Origin: a virus
Direction: 5' to 3' (one strand)
Virus record (IMG/VR): IMGVR_UViG_3300002514_000190
Coordinates: 1 to 27,838 of that record
Length of the DNA: 27,838 nucleotides
The position numbers were made by a program, and so were the translations under genes. The notes beneath the pieces were generated by a model. The model made no database searches. It was given only the letters and a program-made list of their open reading frames with translations, and was not told the origin of the DNA. Each line of letters begins with the position of its first letter. Position 1 is the first letter of the stretch. Positions 17,501-23,600 of the stretch are shown here, one piece after another.

Positions 17501-20500
17501 TTCTGACGGCACCCGCATGCAGGGCGCGGTCCCATACCGCAATATCGTTCATATAACCATTAAAGGGGGTCGAAATTCCCGTGTCAACACCTAGCTGAAA
17601 CCCCGGAGTTCCCAGTATGCTGTTCGGTGTGGGTGCGCCGGCACCGGGGGTCGTGACATTAACACCATTAACATAAATTTGAAGCGGGCTCGTGGTTCCG
17701 CCGGCGAAAGTGCCAACAACATGATACCATGTAGCGCCGCCGACGGTAATGGTCGTGTAGCCGACATTGGCCCCCGACGCATAAAGTATCAAGACGCCGC
17801 TGGCGTGCCATTGAAGTAAGCGTGCACTGATCCCGGCAAACGTAGGGTCCCCAATACACCAAATGATATCCCCACCTGTTAGGGTACTGAAGTTTACCCA
17901 AGTAGACACCGTAAACGGTTTTGCCAATCCACCGGCGCCACCCACTAAAGCATCCCACGTCGCGGCGTTGCCGTTATTGCCAAAATCAGCCGTTCCATCA
18001 AACAAAACTGATTTTTGATTGGTGACTGCGCGAGGAGTCAACGGCATATCACCCCTCACTGCCAACGTCTCAGGATAGGGAGCAAAGTCAAATGATTGAT
18101 CATTGAAGAATGGATCGTTGAGTTCGCGACCGCTGGACTGAACAACTTGATAATTCTTGGAATAGTTTCCGATAGGGTCGTGAAGGATGGTGCCAGATAA
18201 GCGATCCGCCGGGTCAGCGGTCGACATCAGAATATTCTTAATATTGACCGGTCGTTTTGCATATTCGGACCGAGCAAGATTAGCTTTTGGACGATAAAAG
18301 AGATATCCCTTGGGGGCCGATCCCGAAACAGATTCTGGATCGGGATATTGAGGACCCGTTATTCCCAGTGCGCCCTTACCGCATGATACTGCTTCCTCAC
18401 ACAAACCAAGCTTAAGCATCCACCCCTCAGGACGATTTTCTCTACTATCAAGATTGTTCTTTCCTGGGCTACCCGCACTATAATGATTAAGCTCAATATG
18501 TCGATGCTGTCGTCCCCCCACAAATTTTTCTGTGAAAGGCCCTTGAGCGGGAATATCATTACTGTAAACGATATCGTGATGCAAGTTGGTAATCATAACA
18601 CCTGAATGATACAAATCAATTACTTTGGCATTGTAGCCTGTTTTCACCGAAGAGCTATAAAGACTGAAAGGGGCCAGTACATTGCCGTCCATCCGGTTTT
18701 TGGTGGAACTCTTGCCGGGCTTGGGTCCTCCACGGTTGATGTCAGGATTCATGGAGAAGCCCAAGCGTTGTTTGAGACTGGGATAATATATATCAGTGGT
18801 GTCGACCAGGTCTTCCACCTCCTTTTGAAAGCCCAACATAACGTTTACTGGAATATTGGTACCATTTACCACTCGTCCTGCGGGCGCCGTGGCGCCATAA
18901 ACAAACTGACTTCTCTTGTTGGGGTGGAAGCCAACGCCGCCCATGGCAACACTGCCTTCGGTGCCAAAGCGTACTGGGGAATCGGCTGCAATGTTGCGTG
19001 ACTTTTCAATGGCCATCAAAAGATCCTGGCGAACATAGTTGGTTGCGGCAGCGCCGCTTCCTGTTAGGGCTTCGGATTGCGCACGGTTCGCGAAGTATTG
19101 CCACCAATAGCGCTTTTCGGCTTGCCTCATGTCGCGTACGTCGGTATAAGTACCACCGCCCACGGCTAACTGATCAACCGCTGTCATTGCTGTTACGTTG
19201 CCGTAACCAGGGGGATCGACGGCTGGATCGTCAATCCAGTAGTTGCCAACTGCGTCATTACTTCCCTTCATATCGTAAATGGTGTCGCCATCCGGCGTGC
19301 CAGAGCCGTTGTCTCCAGAGCCCATGCGCCACCAAGAAACTAAATCAGAATAAGCGGAATGAGTGGCAAGGTTTTGGGGACCTGGATTAAAACCAGTTGC
19401 CGGCGCGAAACCAGTAGTCTTGTTATATATCTCTGCTACTTCCGGTGCACTTAGCTTCTTTCCCCACAAACTCATTGTGGCAATCTCGCCGTCGCGGAAG
19501 CAGTCATTGTGCGACATCCCGCCGGCGTTTAATATACTTCCGATTATGGCGCCGTGGCCGCCATGCGGCATAGGAGTCTCGATTACGCCCGTCGGTGTTG
19601 TATCCGTAGTCATGGTCTTAGCCACTCCGTCGACATAAATAACAGGTACATTCGCCGTGGAAGAGCCGTCGTAACAGATGGCTATATGTCGCCAAGAATC
19701 TCCAGACAAGCTAGCATCCGTTGTGGTCCACTCACCGTTTGCGCCGGAGAAGTTAACACCAAATTTTATTTCTCCTGTGCTCAACAGCCACGCCCTCCGG
19801 TAGCCGACTTCGCCAAACTGGAACCAAGTACGCGTGCCGTCTGACGGATTGAACTTTAGCCAACCAGCAAATGTAAAGGCGGTTGGCGTAGTCCACGAAG
19901 CATCAATTGCAACATTATAACCCACAGCTTGTGGGAATCCCCCGGGTTGGGTGAATGCAACATATTTATCATTATAATAGCTATAAGAACGAGTGGTCCC
20001 TGGTAGTCCCGGAGAATGTAAATACTGCCACTCCTTCGTGCGAATAGGGTTAGAAGAGCCAACTTGGCGCCGTGTATAGGCAGTATTGGCGAAGATGCCT
20101 GTTCCGGCCGGGAAATCAGGAGGGCACGCCATGGCTGTGGCATCATTGCCGGTGCCCCATACTGAACCGTGTATGGGATTTAGTTTATCTTCCAAGAAGG
20201 GGAACTTGTTTTGATATTTGCTACGTTCTAAAACATGACTTTCAATTACTGTGCGTACATTTTCGGCGAAATCAGTAGAAGCCGGAACAAGTTGATTGAG
20301 CATGACAGTAAGCGACGAATCAAACCACTTATAAAATTCATAAAATTTATTGAAATCTATCTCATCGTTGCCCACTGTTGCAAAGAATTTTTGTCGCAGA
20401 TATTTAAGTCCCTTGTATTCTTGGCGATAACGATTAACTGGCGCACCTATAAGAGTATTCAAATCTTTTAGGGTGGCAAAATAGTTGAGGATTTCCTCAG

Positions 20501-23500
20501 AAATGCTTTGATAGAGGCTCTTTTCAAAAGCAAAGTAATAATGGATAGGCCGCGAGTCCATAACAAAAACATCTTGCTCGGCAGCGTTGAACACCTTGAC
20601 CATCTCCGTCGAATAAACGTTCTCCGGAAGAGTCTGCTTGGAGGCGATCACATAGTCTTTATCGATTGGAGAGGTAGAACTCGCCGCAAAATCAAATCCA
20701 CGAGCGGAGTATTGCTTTCCTAGAATCTCTCCAAGCCATCCATTGTTGGCTGTGGCAGTAGCGTTTGATCCGGAGGATTCATCCACCACATCAAAGCGAC
20801 CCAGCGCATTGGAACCAGTATTGGTGCTGAACTCCCAATTGAAAACTAAAGTATCAAACGTGGAGATTTCGCCAAACGACGCTGAGGTATTAAAGGGATA
20901 GGCATAATAATGGGGTGTACTCGTGCCGGCATTTTGAGTATCATGAGCATGCGAATTCAATGTGCCATCCTCTAGGTAGTCTAACCAGAAGCGACAAGAA
21001 TTAACTTTTACATCTGTTCTTTCACGGACACTTCCGGTAAAGTTAGTGCGGTGGGCACCGACGAAAACACGCTTACTACCCGTAACAAAAGCATACCGTC
21101 GGCCTGCGCCAGGAGAAGTCAATGATCCCGTAATAGTAAATTCGTTCATGAGGACACCGGCGTCGACATTCACGCCATGTAACTCTATAACATAATTGGT
21201 CGGAGTAACACCATCTACCTGTGTAAGAGGATAACTTTCCGGTTTAACACGTACGGACAGATTCCAGTTGGTGTCTTGATAAACATCTTCATATAAATCC
21301 GAAACCATTCGCGGGAGAACGTGCCCAGCAGTTCCAGTAAGCACAAATCGAACGTTGTCGGACTCTAGTTCGTCTCGGACGGCATACACCTGAAAGTTGG
21401 TCACATCAGTGGCTGCCCAAGTAGGAGTAGCTTCCGAACCGGCGTTCCCATGAGCACCAAACAAGCTAGCGCTGATAGTATTTGTCCCCTGATAGCCTAT
21501 TGCAGCAGCACTAAGCTTTTCAGGAAAGTAAATCTCGCTTTCTAAAGTAAACGCATAACCATTTCGCATATTGGCTGATGCTGAAATATAGCCGGCTGTG
21601 TTAGTGGTGTCAGCAGGATTCTGATATTGTATAATAGTAGCAGTGCTATTATCCCCCGTGTTAAAATTAACAAATTTATCCGGGACTGCGACATTTTTGC
21701 GATTGGTGCGCATCTGTGCTTCAATATCGTTGGCATAAAGATTGAGTTTAATAAGCTCATCATCAATGCCGAAACACCGCATGAGGTTGCGAAATGATTT
21801 TTCAGTTCCTTTGGTCTTATAAATATAAGCTAAGTTGTTGTAAATATTTTGATATATCGTATTCTTGACGTCCGTCAAGGTTTTTTCATAAACCCGAAAT
21901 TCACTCCTGTCGGCGAGTTTTTCTAGAACATCTGCGTCCAGGAAAATGTCTGGAGACACAAAACCATAAGAATTAAGAAGCTGGGCTCCGTACGGAAGAG
22001 GCTTCTCGCTGCCACTAGGATATTCAACGCTGCGCAAATTTGTGAGAGCTTCGGCCTTAAGCTGATAATCATCAAAATAGCTGGACATAATTTGAGTTAG
22101 ATAGCGAATGTTGTTGGAACCTTCTTCGTCTTCCTCTCGAATCCATTGTGGCATCGTGTTATAAATGTTAGCGTTATTGTTTCCATCATAATCTGATCCT
22201 GATAGATGCAACGAAGAGGACAAAGCTACCACTGATGGGTGGAAACTATAGATAATGGGATCTTTGTATTCTTTGATGGCCGCGGCAGATATAACAATGG
22301 CGGAGCCCGTATTACGAGAGCTGGGCGTGTAGCCAGTCCAGGCGCCATTCGTCACCCGGCCGGAATAATCTAATACAGTTTTATCGGTTGCCGTGACTCC
22401 AGTAATGCCTTCGTTGAACTTATAATAAACCCCCAACAAAGTGTTAACATCTTCGGTGGTTTCTACAAACGGTAGCGGGTCGTCGTTAGTGCCACCTCCA
22501 ACTTGAGTAAACCAATAACGTCCCACATCTTGAGAAGTTCGCTGTGTCTTCCAATAGCGGAACTCGTCCAAAGAAGCCGAGAGCTTGCCGTAGCCGGCCA
22601 GGGCCGTACTTCCCGACGGGGATGTGATAAGGGCTCCAATATACGCTTGGAGCGCGCCTGTGACCTCGTTGATGCCTGTCGTTCCATAGGTGCCTTCATT
22701 ATTCAGTTCCCCATCGACGTAGAAGCGAGTTTGAATGCCTGCGGAAGCTGATTTGAAAGTGAAAGCATAGTGGTGCCAATTTCCATCCGCCACTGATGCA
22801 CTAGTAAAGGTGCTCGCGCCCACACTCTGGCTTACAATGCCCGTAGTGCCGGACAAGAGAGTAACCCGGAAAGGATCCAGGCCAGAAGTGGCACCAGTCA
22901 ATTCAATCCGCAGTCGACCATAACTCGTCGAGCTACTTAATGCACTATTCCAGAGGTCGAAAACTACTTCTTTTCTGGTAAGCGGCCGGATGAATGTATC
23001 TTTCTTTAGCCAGAATTCAACACTGGTCCCCTTGGTAGAGAGGTCATACTTGAGATTGGTTTCTCGGTTCTTATCTGGTTCATAATAATTGGACCCGGTA
23101 AATTTGGTGGCATGAGGAAGCATTCCATTCGCATTTGCGTGAGGGCCACCATAAAAATGAATATATTCTTGCGCAGAAGATGATCCATAACCATCCGCCA
23201 TGTTACCTGTTCCCCACCCTTCGGCAGAGAAAATAATGTACCCATTAGTGCGTGGATATAAATTATCATAAATGTACAGATCAATATCGAGCGATTCATT
23301 TTCCCACTCTAAGCGCTCTCGACGAGAACCATCATAAGGAAAAGTACCATAGATTCGCTTTATAGAAGAATCATAATATTCAGTTGCTAGCCCATATCGA
23401 GCAAAGTTTTCAGGCTTTGAAAAATCAACACGCGGAATAAACCGCCGTTCTTTGATAATATCTTCTTCGTGATATCCGACCGATTCAACTTCGCCGCCAA

Positions 23501-23570
23501 TCTCGTCGCCAGTGAGGCCAGAGATTGCATTTACTTTTTCGGCTTTGGCAAAGTAATTCTTTAGAGACAT
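11595..23570 (-). CDS. Giant 3991-residue virion protein with five LamG lectin modules
   Basis: The N-terminus (about residues 1-130) carries RFIPRVDFSKPENFARYGLA and PYDGSRRERLEWENESLDID, a pattern I recall from very large unnamed structural proteins of aquatic phages. LamG/concanavalin A-like modules lie near residues 156-415, 1216-1443, 1849-2067, 2217-2448 and 2561-2800. Each has the W-x-H core strand (DGNWHHYAF, GDSWRHIAI, GATWYHVVG, FDKWYHVVA, LNRWYHVVA), then a YVDG-type turn and a W-x-x-x-L-x-x-x strand. A more diverged sandwich spans about 627-880. A backbone signature, NGPYGWPTWKQIR, lies just after the last module. The C-terminus is Pro/Lys-rich and ends KIKKKKGK. LamG folds often bind glycans, so a surface-binding role on the tail is inferred. 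It follows the 507-residue gene by seven bases and has no clear Shine-Dalgarno. The frame is open throughout, so this is one polypeptide unless processed. Confidence 0.88.
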   Translation of the reverse strand: MSLKNYFAKAEKVNAISGLTGDEIGGEVESVGYHEEDIIKERRFIPRVDFSKPENFARYGLATEYYDSSIKRIYGTFPYDGSRRERLEWENESLDIDLYIYDNLYPRTNGYIIFSAEGWGTGNMADGYGSSSAQEYIHFYGGPHANANGMLPHATKFTGSNYYEPDKNRETNLKYDLSTKGTSVEFWLKKDTFIRPLTRKEVVFDLWNSALSSSTSYGRLRIELTGATSGLDPFRVTLLSGTTGIVSQSVGASTFTSASVADGNWHHYAFTFKSASAGIQTRFYVDGELNNEGTYGTTGINEVTGALQAYIGALITSPSGSTALAGYGKLSASLDEFRYWKTQRTSQDVGRYWFTQVGGGTNDDPLPFVETTEDVNTLLGVYYKFNEGITGVTATDKTVLDYSGRVTNGAWTGYTPSSRNTGSAIVISAAAIKEYKDPIIYSFHPSVVALSSSLHLSGSDYDGNNNANIYNTMPQWIREEDEEGSNNIRYLTQIMSSYFDDYQLKAEALTNLRSVEYPSGSEKPLPYGAQLLNSYGFVSPDIFLDADVLEKLADRSEFRVYEKTLTDVKNTIYQNIYNNLAYIYKTKGTEKSFRNLMRCFGIDDELIKLNLYANDIEAQMRTNRKNVAVPDKFVNFNTGDNSTATIIQYQNPADTTNTAGYISASANMRNGYAFTLESEIYFPEKLSAAAIGYQGTNTISASLFGAHGNAGSEATPTWAATDVTNFQVYAVRDELESDNVRFVLTGTAGHVLPRMVSDLYEDVYQDTNWNLSVRVKPESYPLTQVDGVTPTNYVIELHGVNVDAGVLMNEFTITGSLTSPGAGRRYAFVTGSKRVFVGAHRTNFTGSVRERTDVKVNSCRFWLDYLEDGTLNSHAHDTQNAGTSTPHYYAYPFNTSASFGEISTFDTLVFNWEFSTNTGSNALGRFDVVDESSGSNATATANNGWLGEILGKQYSARGFDFAASSTSPIDKDYVIASKQTLPENVYSTEMVKVFNAAEQDVFVMDSRPIHYYFAFEKSLYQSISEEILNYFATLKDLNTLIGAPVNRYRQEYKGLKYLRQKFFATVGNDEIDFNKFYEFYKWFDSSLTVMLNQLVPASTDFAENVRTVIESHVLERSKYQNKFPFLEDKLNPIHGSVWGTGNDATAMACPPDFPAGTGIFANTAYTRRQVGSSNPIRTKEWQYLHSPGLPGTTRSYSYYNDKYVAFTQPGGFPQAVGYNVAIDASWTTPTAFTFAGWLKFNPSDGTRTWFQFGEVGYRRAWLLSTGEIKFGVNFSGANGEWTTTDASLSGDSWRHIAICYDGSSTANVPVIYVDGVAKTMTTDTTPTGVIETPMPHGGHGAIIGSILNAGGMSHNDCFRDGEIATMSLWGKKLSAPEVAEIYNKTTGFAPATGFNPGPQNLATHSAYSDLVSWWRMGSGDNGSGTPDGDTIYDMKGSNDAVGNYWIDDPAVDPPGYGNVTAMTAVDQLAVGGGTYTDVRDMRQAEKRYWWQYFANRAQSEALTGSGAAATNYVRQDLLMAIEKSRNIAADSPVRFGTEGSVAMGGVGFHPNKRSQFVYGATAPAGRVVNGTNIPVNVMLGFQKEVEDLVDTTDIYYPSLKQRLGFSMNPDINRGGPKPGKSSTKNRMDGNVLAPFSLYSSSVKTGYNAKVIDLYHSGVMITNLHHDIVYSNDIPAQGPFTEKFVGGRQHRHIELNHYSAGSPGKNNLDSRENRPEGWMLKLGLCEEAVSCGKGALGITGPQYPDPESVSGSAPKGYLFYRPKANLARSEYAKRPVNIKNILMSTADPADRLSGTILHDPIGNYSKNYQVVQSSGRELNDPFFNDQSFDFAPYPETLAVRGDMPLTPRAVTNQKSVLFDGTADFGNNGNAATWDALVGGAGGLAKPFTVSTWVNFSTLTGGDIIWCIGDPTFAGISARLLQWHASGVLILYASGANVGYTTITVGGATWYHVVGTFAGGTTSPLQIYVNGVNVTTPGAGAPTPNSILGTPGFQLGVDTGISTPFNGYMNDIAVWDRALHAGAVRTLYNNGIQLDLAALAPLAWWRMGNGAGDDSTTIYDQIGNRDITLYSAPPIHKTAPFKYINSGLNYALPNRSGDNSNQSIIVNRFAGSGYEVMSRGYMDPAHESLSVYNALPYHNLSIRNYGLSGSASIDTSVFGKTITVRDQINKLRGLDQRATLHCGQFGHDAAYGSVPSSSYVTLPSWHKTNRNGRTVIKEVTRCTGEFDGADSRVDIGTDTVWDSLIGGAGADAKAFTLSAWVYAKSAGEGGNGNVFSFASSDRQLLWNAGKLRMKMAIAFVPDGYTDSSALDFDKWYHVVATYSGGIGGDIDMYIDGVLDTNVGVPMGSPSAIGGLNGYIGNEGFFVSTWDGYIQNCGIWDRALTAGEASVIYNAGRVARRPQRGLFTDQSVMNGLIAWYSFNTAVGDSTATILNSAPNPPASTDGTATDLTLPTGLHHLPVTVALEKTYDNLYIQHQIPRSTEQYSWVDASMKSGSTIFGLEAPRCGDARSFTQLISGAVMPAADYYGESYKQNFAGYAGRMVVDTVDEKTHLLRANEYSPLDVGTYSGKFNGSTSQIDFGTAATWDARIGNSGINALAFTVSAWFYATGYGPVDQGKIIALGTNRVLGMNWGDHKIVWHMEAGFTYGEVLSERIELNRWYHVVAAYDGGTAIGTNTLTLYLDGVVQGTDTPGAGVDDISGDDYVTIGNYGDKGWDGYICDVGIWEKELSAANVLTLYNGGRPFNIESSALGGAGSDLAAWYRMNPFPANTGGDGTERSPTRGDTTSVIQNRTSFWSGAGTIGTGSALELVRFSPNSVDGLNILTNNRNGPYGWPTWKQIRTGETKVARALRKANKIGVLLPPPWVPKMSYIYSGSTLVSSGQRGYDRGLKSTTFVDYVERPVVSHNKPVYFAFQDNTVDSDAANNISLQVSYANNLEYFTNQGLNNRLNLSKIVDDGHSYNTIADFAVNSGLSLVANYIQRVYPTAQNAYSNQIRERTQFTIDNIWNKLRDERSALGAPAVPNAMGASTLSQSIWPLDGHNNFTTTFPEVNTIDGAGELQNNYSRFSHGPRSSYATPGVLRASPILEMPIALGSGTIHVNSAIVAGDGEFLAATQANKEPYQAPQTYRDHIRSSGKDYSIVPEFRISELMPVYIDKNQGDFLAPLDNIFSLTGATYPDSRDSNFYKIYSNSDFLKYFSVVDDDLNEQRSGDLTIVRDKISLSCRAFLKFLPYKGFYPSERTLELAALFSQSMGAVIQNTNAPRAHSMRIAMEPLFAPGIMYNTIKSGLACSNFCIVNEKIHKTATSVDSMHSGGWIQPNVAQAGVVFDNRLPEQSPADAIIGFRDCMVANAKGNAANRYYVINRVPFETLYRPTTFFNEENLLKLNGQSAYPNLVDSAPSQSEAHGISSFLQNSTSIATPGKGQAFITISNFETKKLYTLAMDNFLCATSDVFTNEFSSFVSAREEDFGTVKKGEVYTLQFKVLRTSYSGSYLPDRETFEMAQREAGFGAPLLGYEMDPTPGNGFKYYPTFDHVTPPYYNGVGQAELVYTASYDGKPTVDEIFSNLTMNLDRSHRSINHPAVYVSGNVGKMMVDECYNLMEKITEVPPGTNEQKFRWLIQSKYETPILNVAAASASKPPVAYNPKYGLASGVQQYRDLGTKCIWRQYATVPSKAKEGVFAILDTTTTGSSNNLGKIVGFPVGQQQRVGALKKEFKWEEAVVAVPFEIHNNRRKFIDLSDKEHSISVTYKNLELAMKKYNFPPRLDFTKFDTVDPILMYVFEFSAAMSQQDLGDMWQNLLPTIGTKFETSEVIVEEKELLEILLEGTSELQWMVFKVKKRVAVDFERNRRAMVTPHTGALAASITEKYSYNWPYDYASLVELVQLEENVQWASRDATSPETITIDYDPLTAPKFNSSACRDDSRTQEGRKRISAAPMPPNLKSSLDNKKADGKKPADWDLPDQGKPPAPPRFEADGKPESKGFDGKIKKKKGK
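15170..15890 (-). repeat. LamG module 5 of the giant protein
   Basis: This module, about residues 2561-2800, begins GKFNGSTSQIDFGTAATWDA, then AFTVSAWFYATG, LNRWYHVVAAYDGG, LYLDGVVQGTD and DVGIWEKELSAANVLTLYNG. Its tail is LAAWYRMNPFPANTGG, extended by a Gly/Thr/Arg-rich loop before TTSVIQN. It is followed by the backbone signature NGPYGWPTWKQIR. Confidence 0.78.
16225..16920 (-). repeat. LamG module 4 of the giant protein
   Basis: This module, about residues 2217-2448, begins GEFDGADSRVDIGTDTVWDS, then LIGGAGADAKAFTLSAWVYA, FDKWYHVVATYSGG, MYIDGVLDTN and NCGIWDRALTAGEASVIYNA. Its tail, LIAWYSFNTAVGDSTATILN, has lost the RMG residues of modules 2 and 3. The entry strand is closely similar to modules 3 and 5. 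Confidence 0.78.
17370..18025 (-). repeat. LamG module 3 of the giant protein
   Basis: This module, about residues 1849-2067, begins KSVLFDGTADFGNNG, then TWDALVGGAGG, PFTVSTWVNFS, ATWYHVVGTFAGG, IYVNGVNV and DIAVWDRALHAGAVRTLYNN. It ends in the tail LAWWRMGNGAGDDSTTIYDQ. It is closest to modules 4 and 5 in its FDG/WDxxxG entry and WDRAL strand. Confidence 0.78.
19240..19925 (-). repeat. LamG module 2 of the giant protein
   Basis: This module, about residues 1216-1443, shows PTAFTFAGWLKFNPSDG, GDSWRHIAICYDGSS, VIYVDGVAKTM and ATMSLWGKKLSAPEVAEIYN. Its tail is LVSWWRMGSGDNGSG then GDTIYDMKGSND. The WWRMG tail is nearly identical to that of module 3, so both derive from one LamG-plus-tail unit. 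It sits between backbone segments ending NPIRTKEW and starting KRYWWQYFANRAQ. Confidence 0.75.
20930..21695 (-). other. Diverged LamG-like beta-sandwich in the giant protein
   Basis: About residues 627-880. The succession GYAFTLESEIYFPEK, NWNLSVRVKPESYP, NYVIELHGVNVDAG, KRVFVGAHRTNFTG and SCRFWLDYLEDGTLNSHAHD has the strand order of a jelly-roll lectin-like domain. It lacks the W-x-H core seen in the five clear modules. I take it as part of the backbone rather than a sixth copy of the same repeat. Structure prediction would decide this. Confidence 0.45.
22325..23105 (-). repeat. LamG module 1 of the giant protein
   Basis: This module, about residues 156-415, begins KFTGSNYYEPDKNRE. Core features are TSVEFWLKK, DGNWHHYAFTF near residue 260, FYVDGELNNEG and SLDEFRYWKTQRTSQDVG. 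It ends with a tail, GVYYKFNEG then TVLDYSGRVTNG. It is more diverged from modules 3-5 than they are from one another and probably belongs to the ancestral part of the protein. Boundaries are approximate. Confidence 0.75.
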
Positions 23571-23600
23571 ATATTAATTATTCTTCAACTCGAAATTTGA
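23571..23600 (-). promoter_or_regulatory. Weak ribosome binding region of the giant gene
   Basis: The seven bases between the TAA of the 507-residue gene and the ATG of the giant gene are TTAATAT. The nearest purine run is GAAGAA, which encodes the last two Glu codons and ends about ten bases from the ATG. No AGGAG-like motif is present, unlike most neighbouring genes. Initiation probably relies on ribosomes arriving from the upstream gene. Confidence 0.45.

Noticed and set aside
21810-21830. A second TATAAATA on the plus strand
   Set aside because: It lies inside the giant gene in AT-rich sequence and points against transcription. Its occurrence here weakens the case that the one at 3763-3770 is functional.
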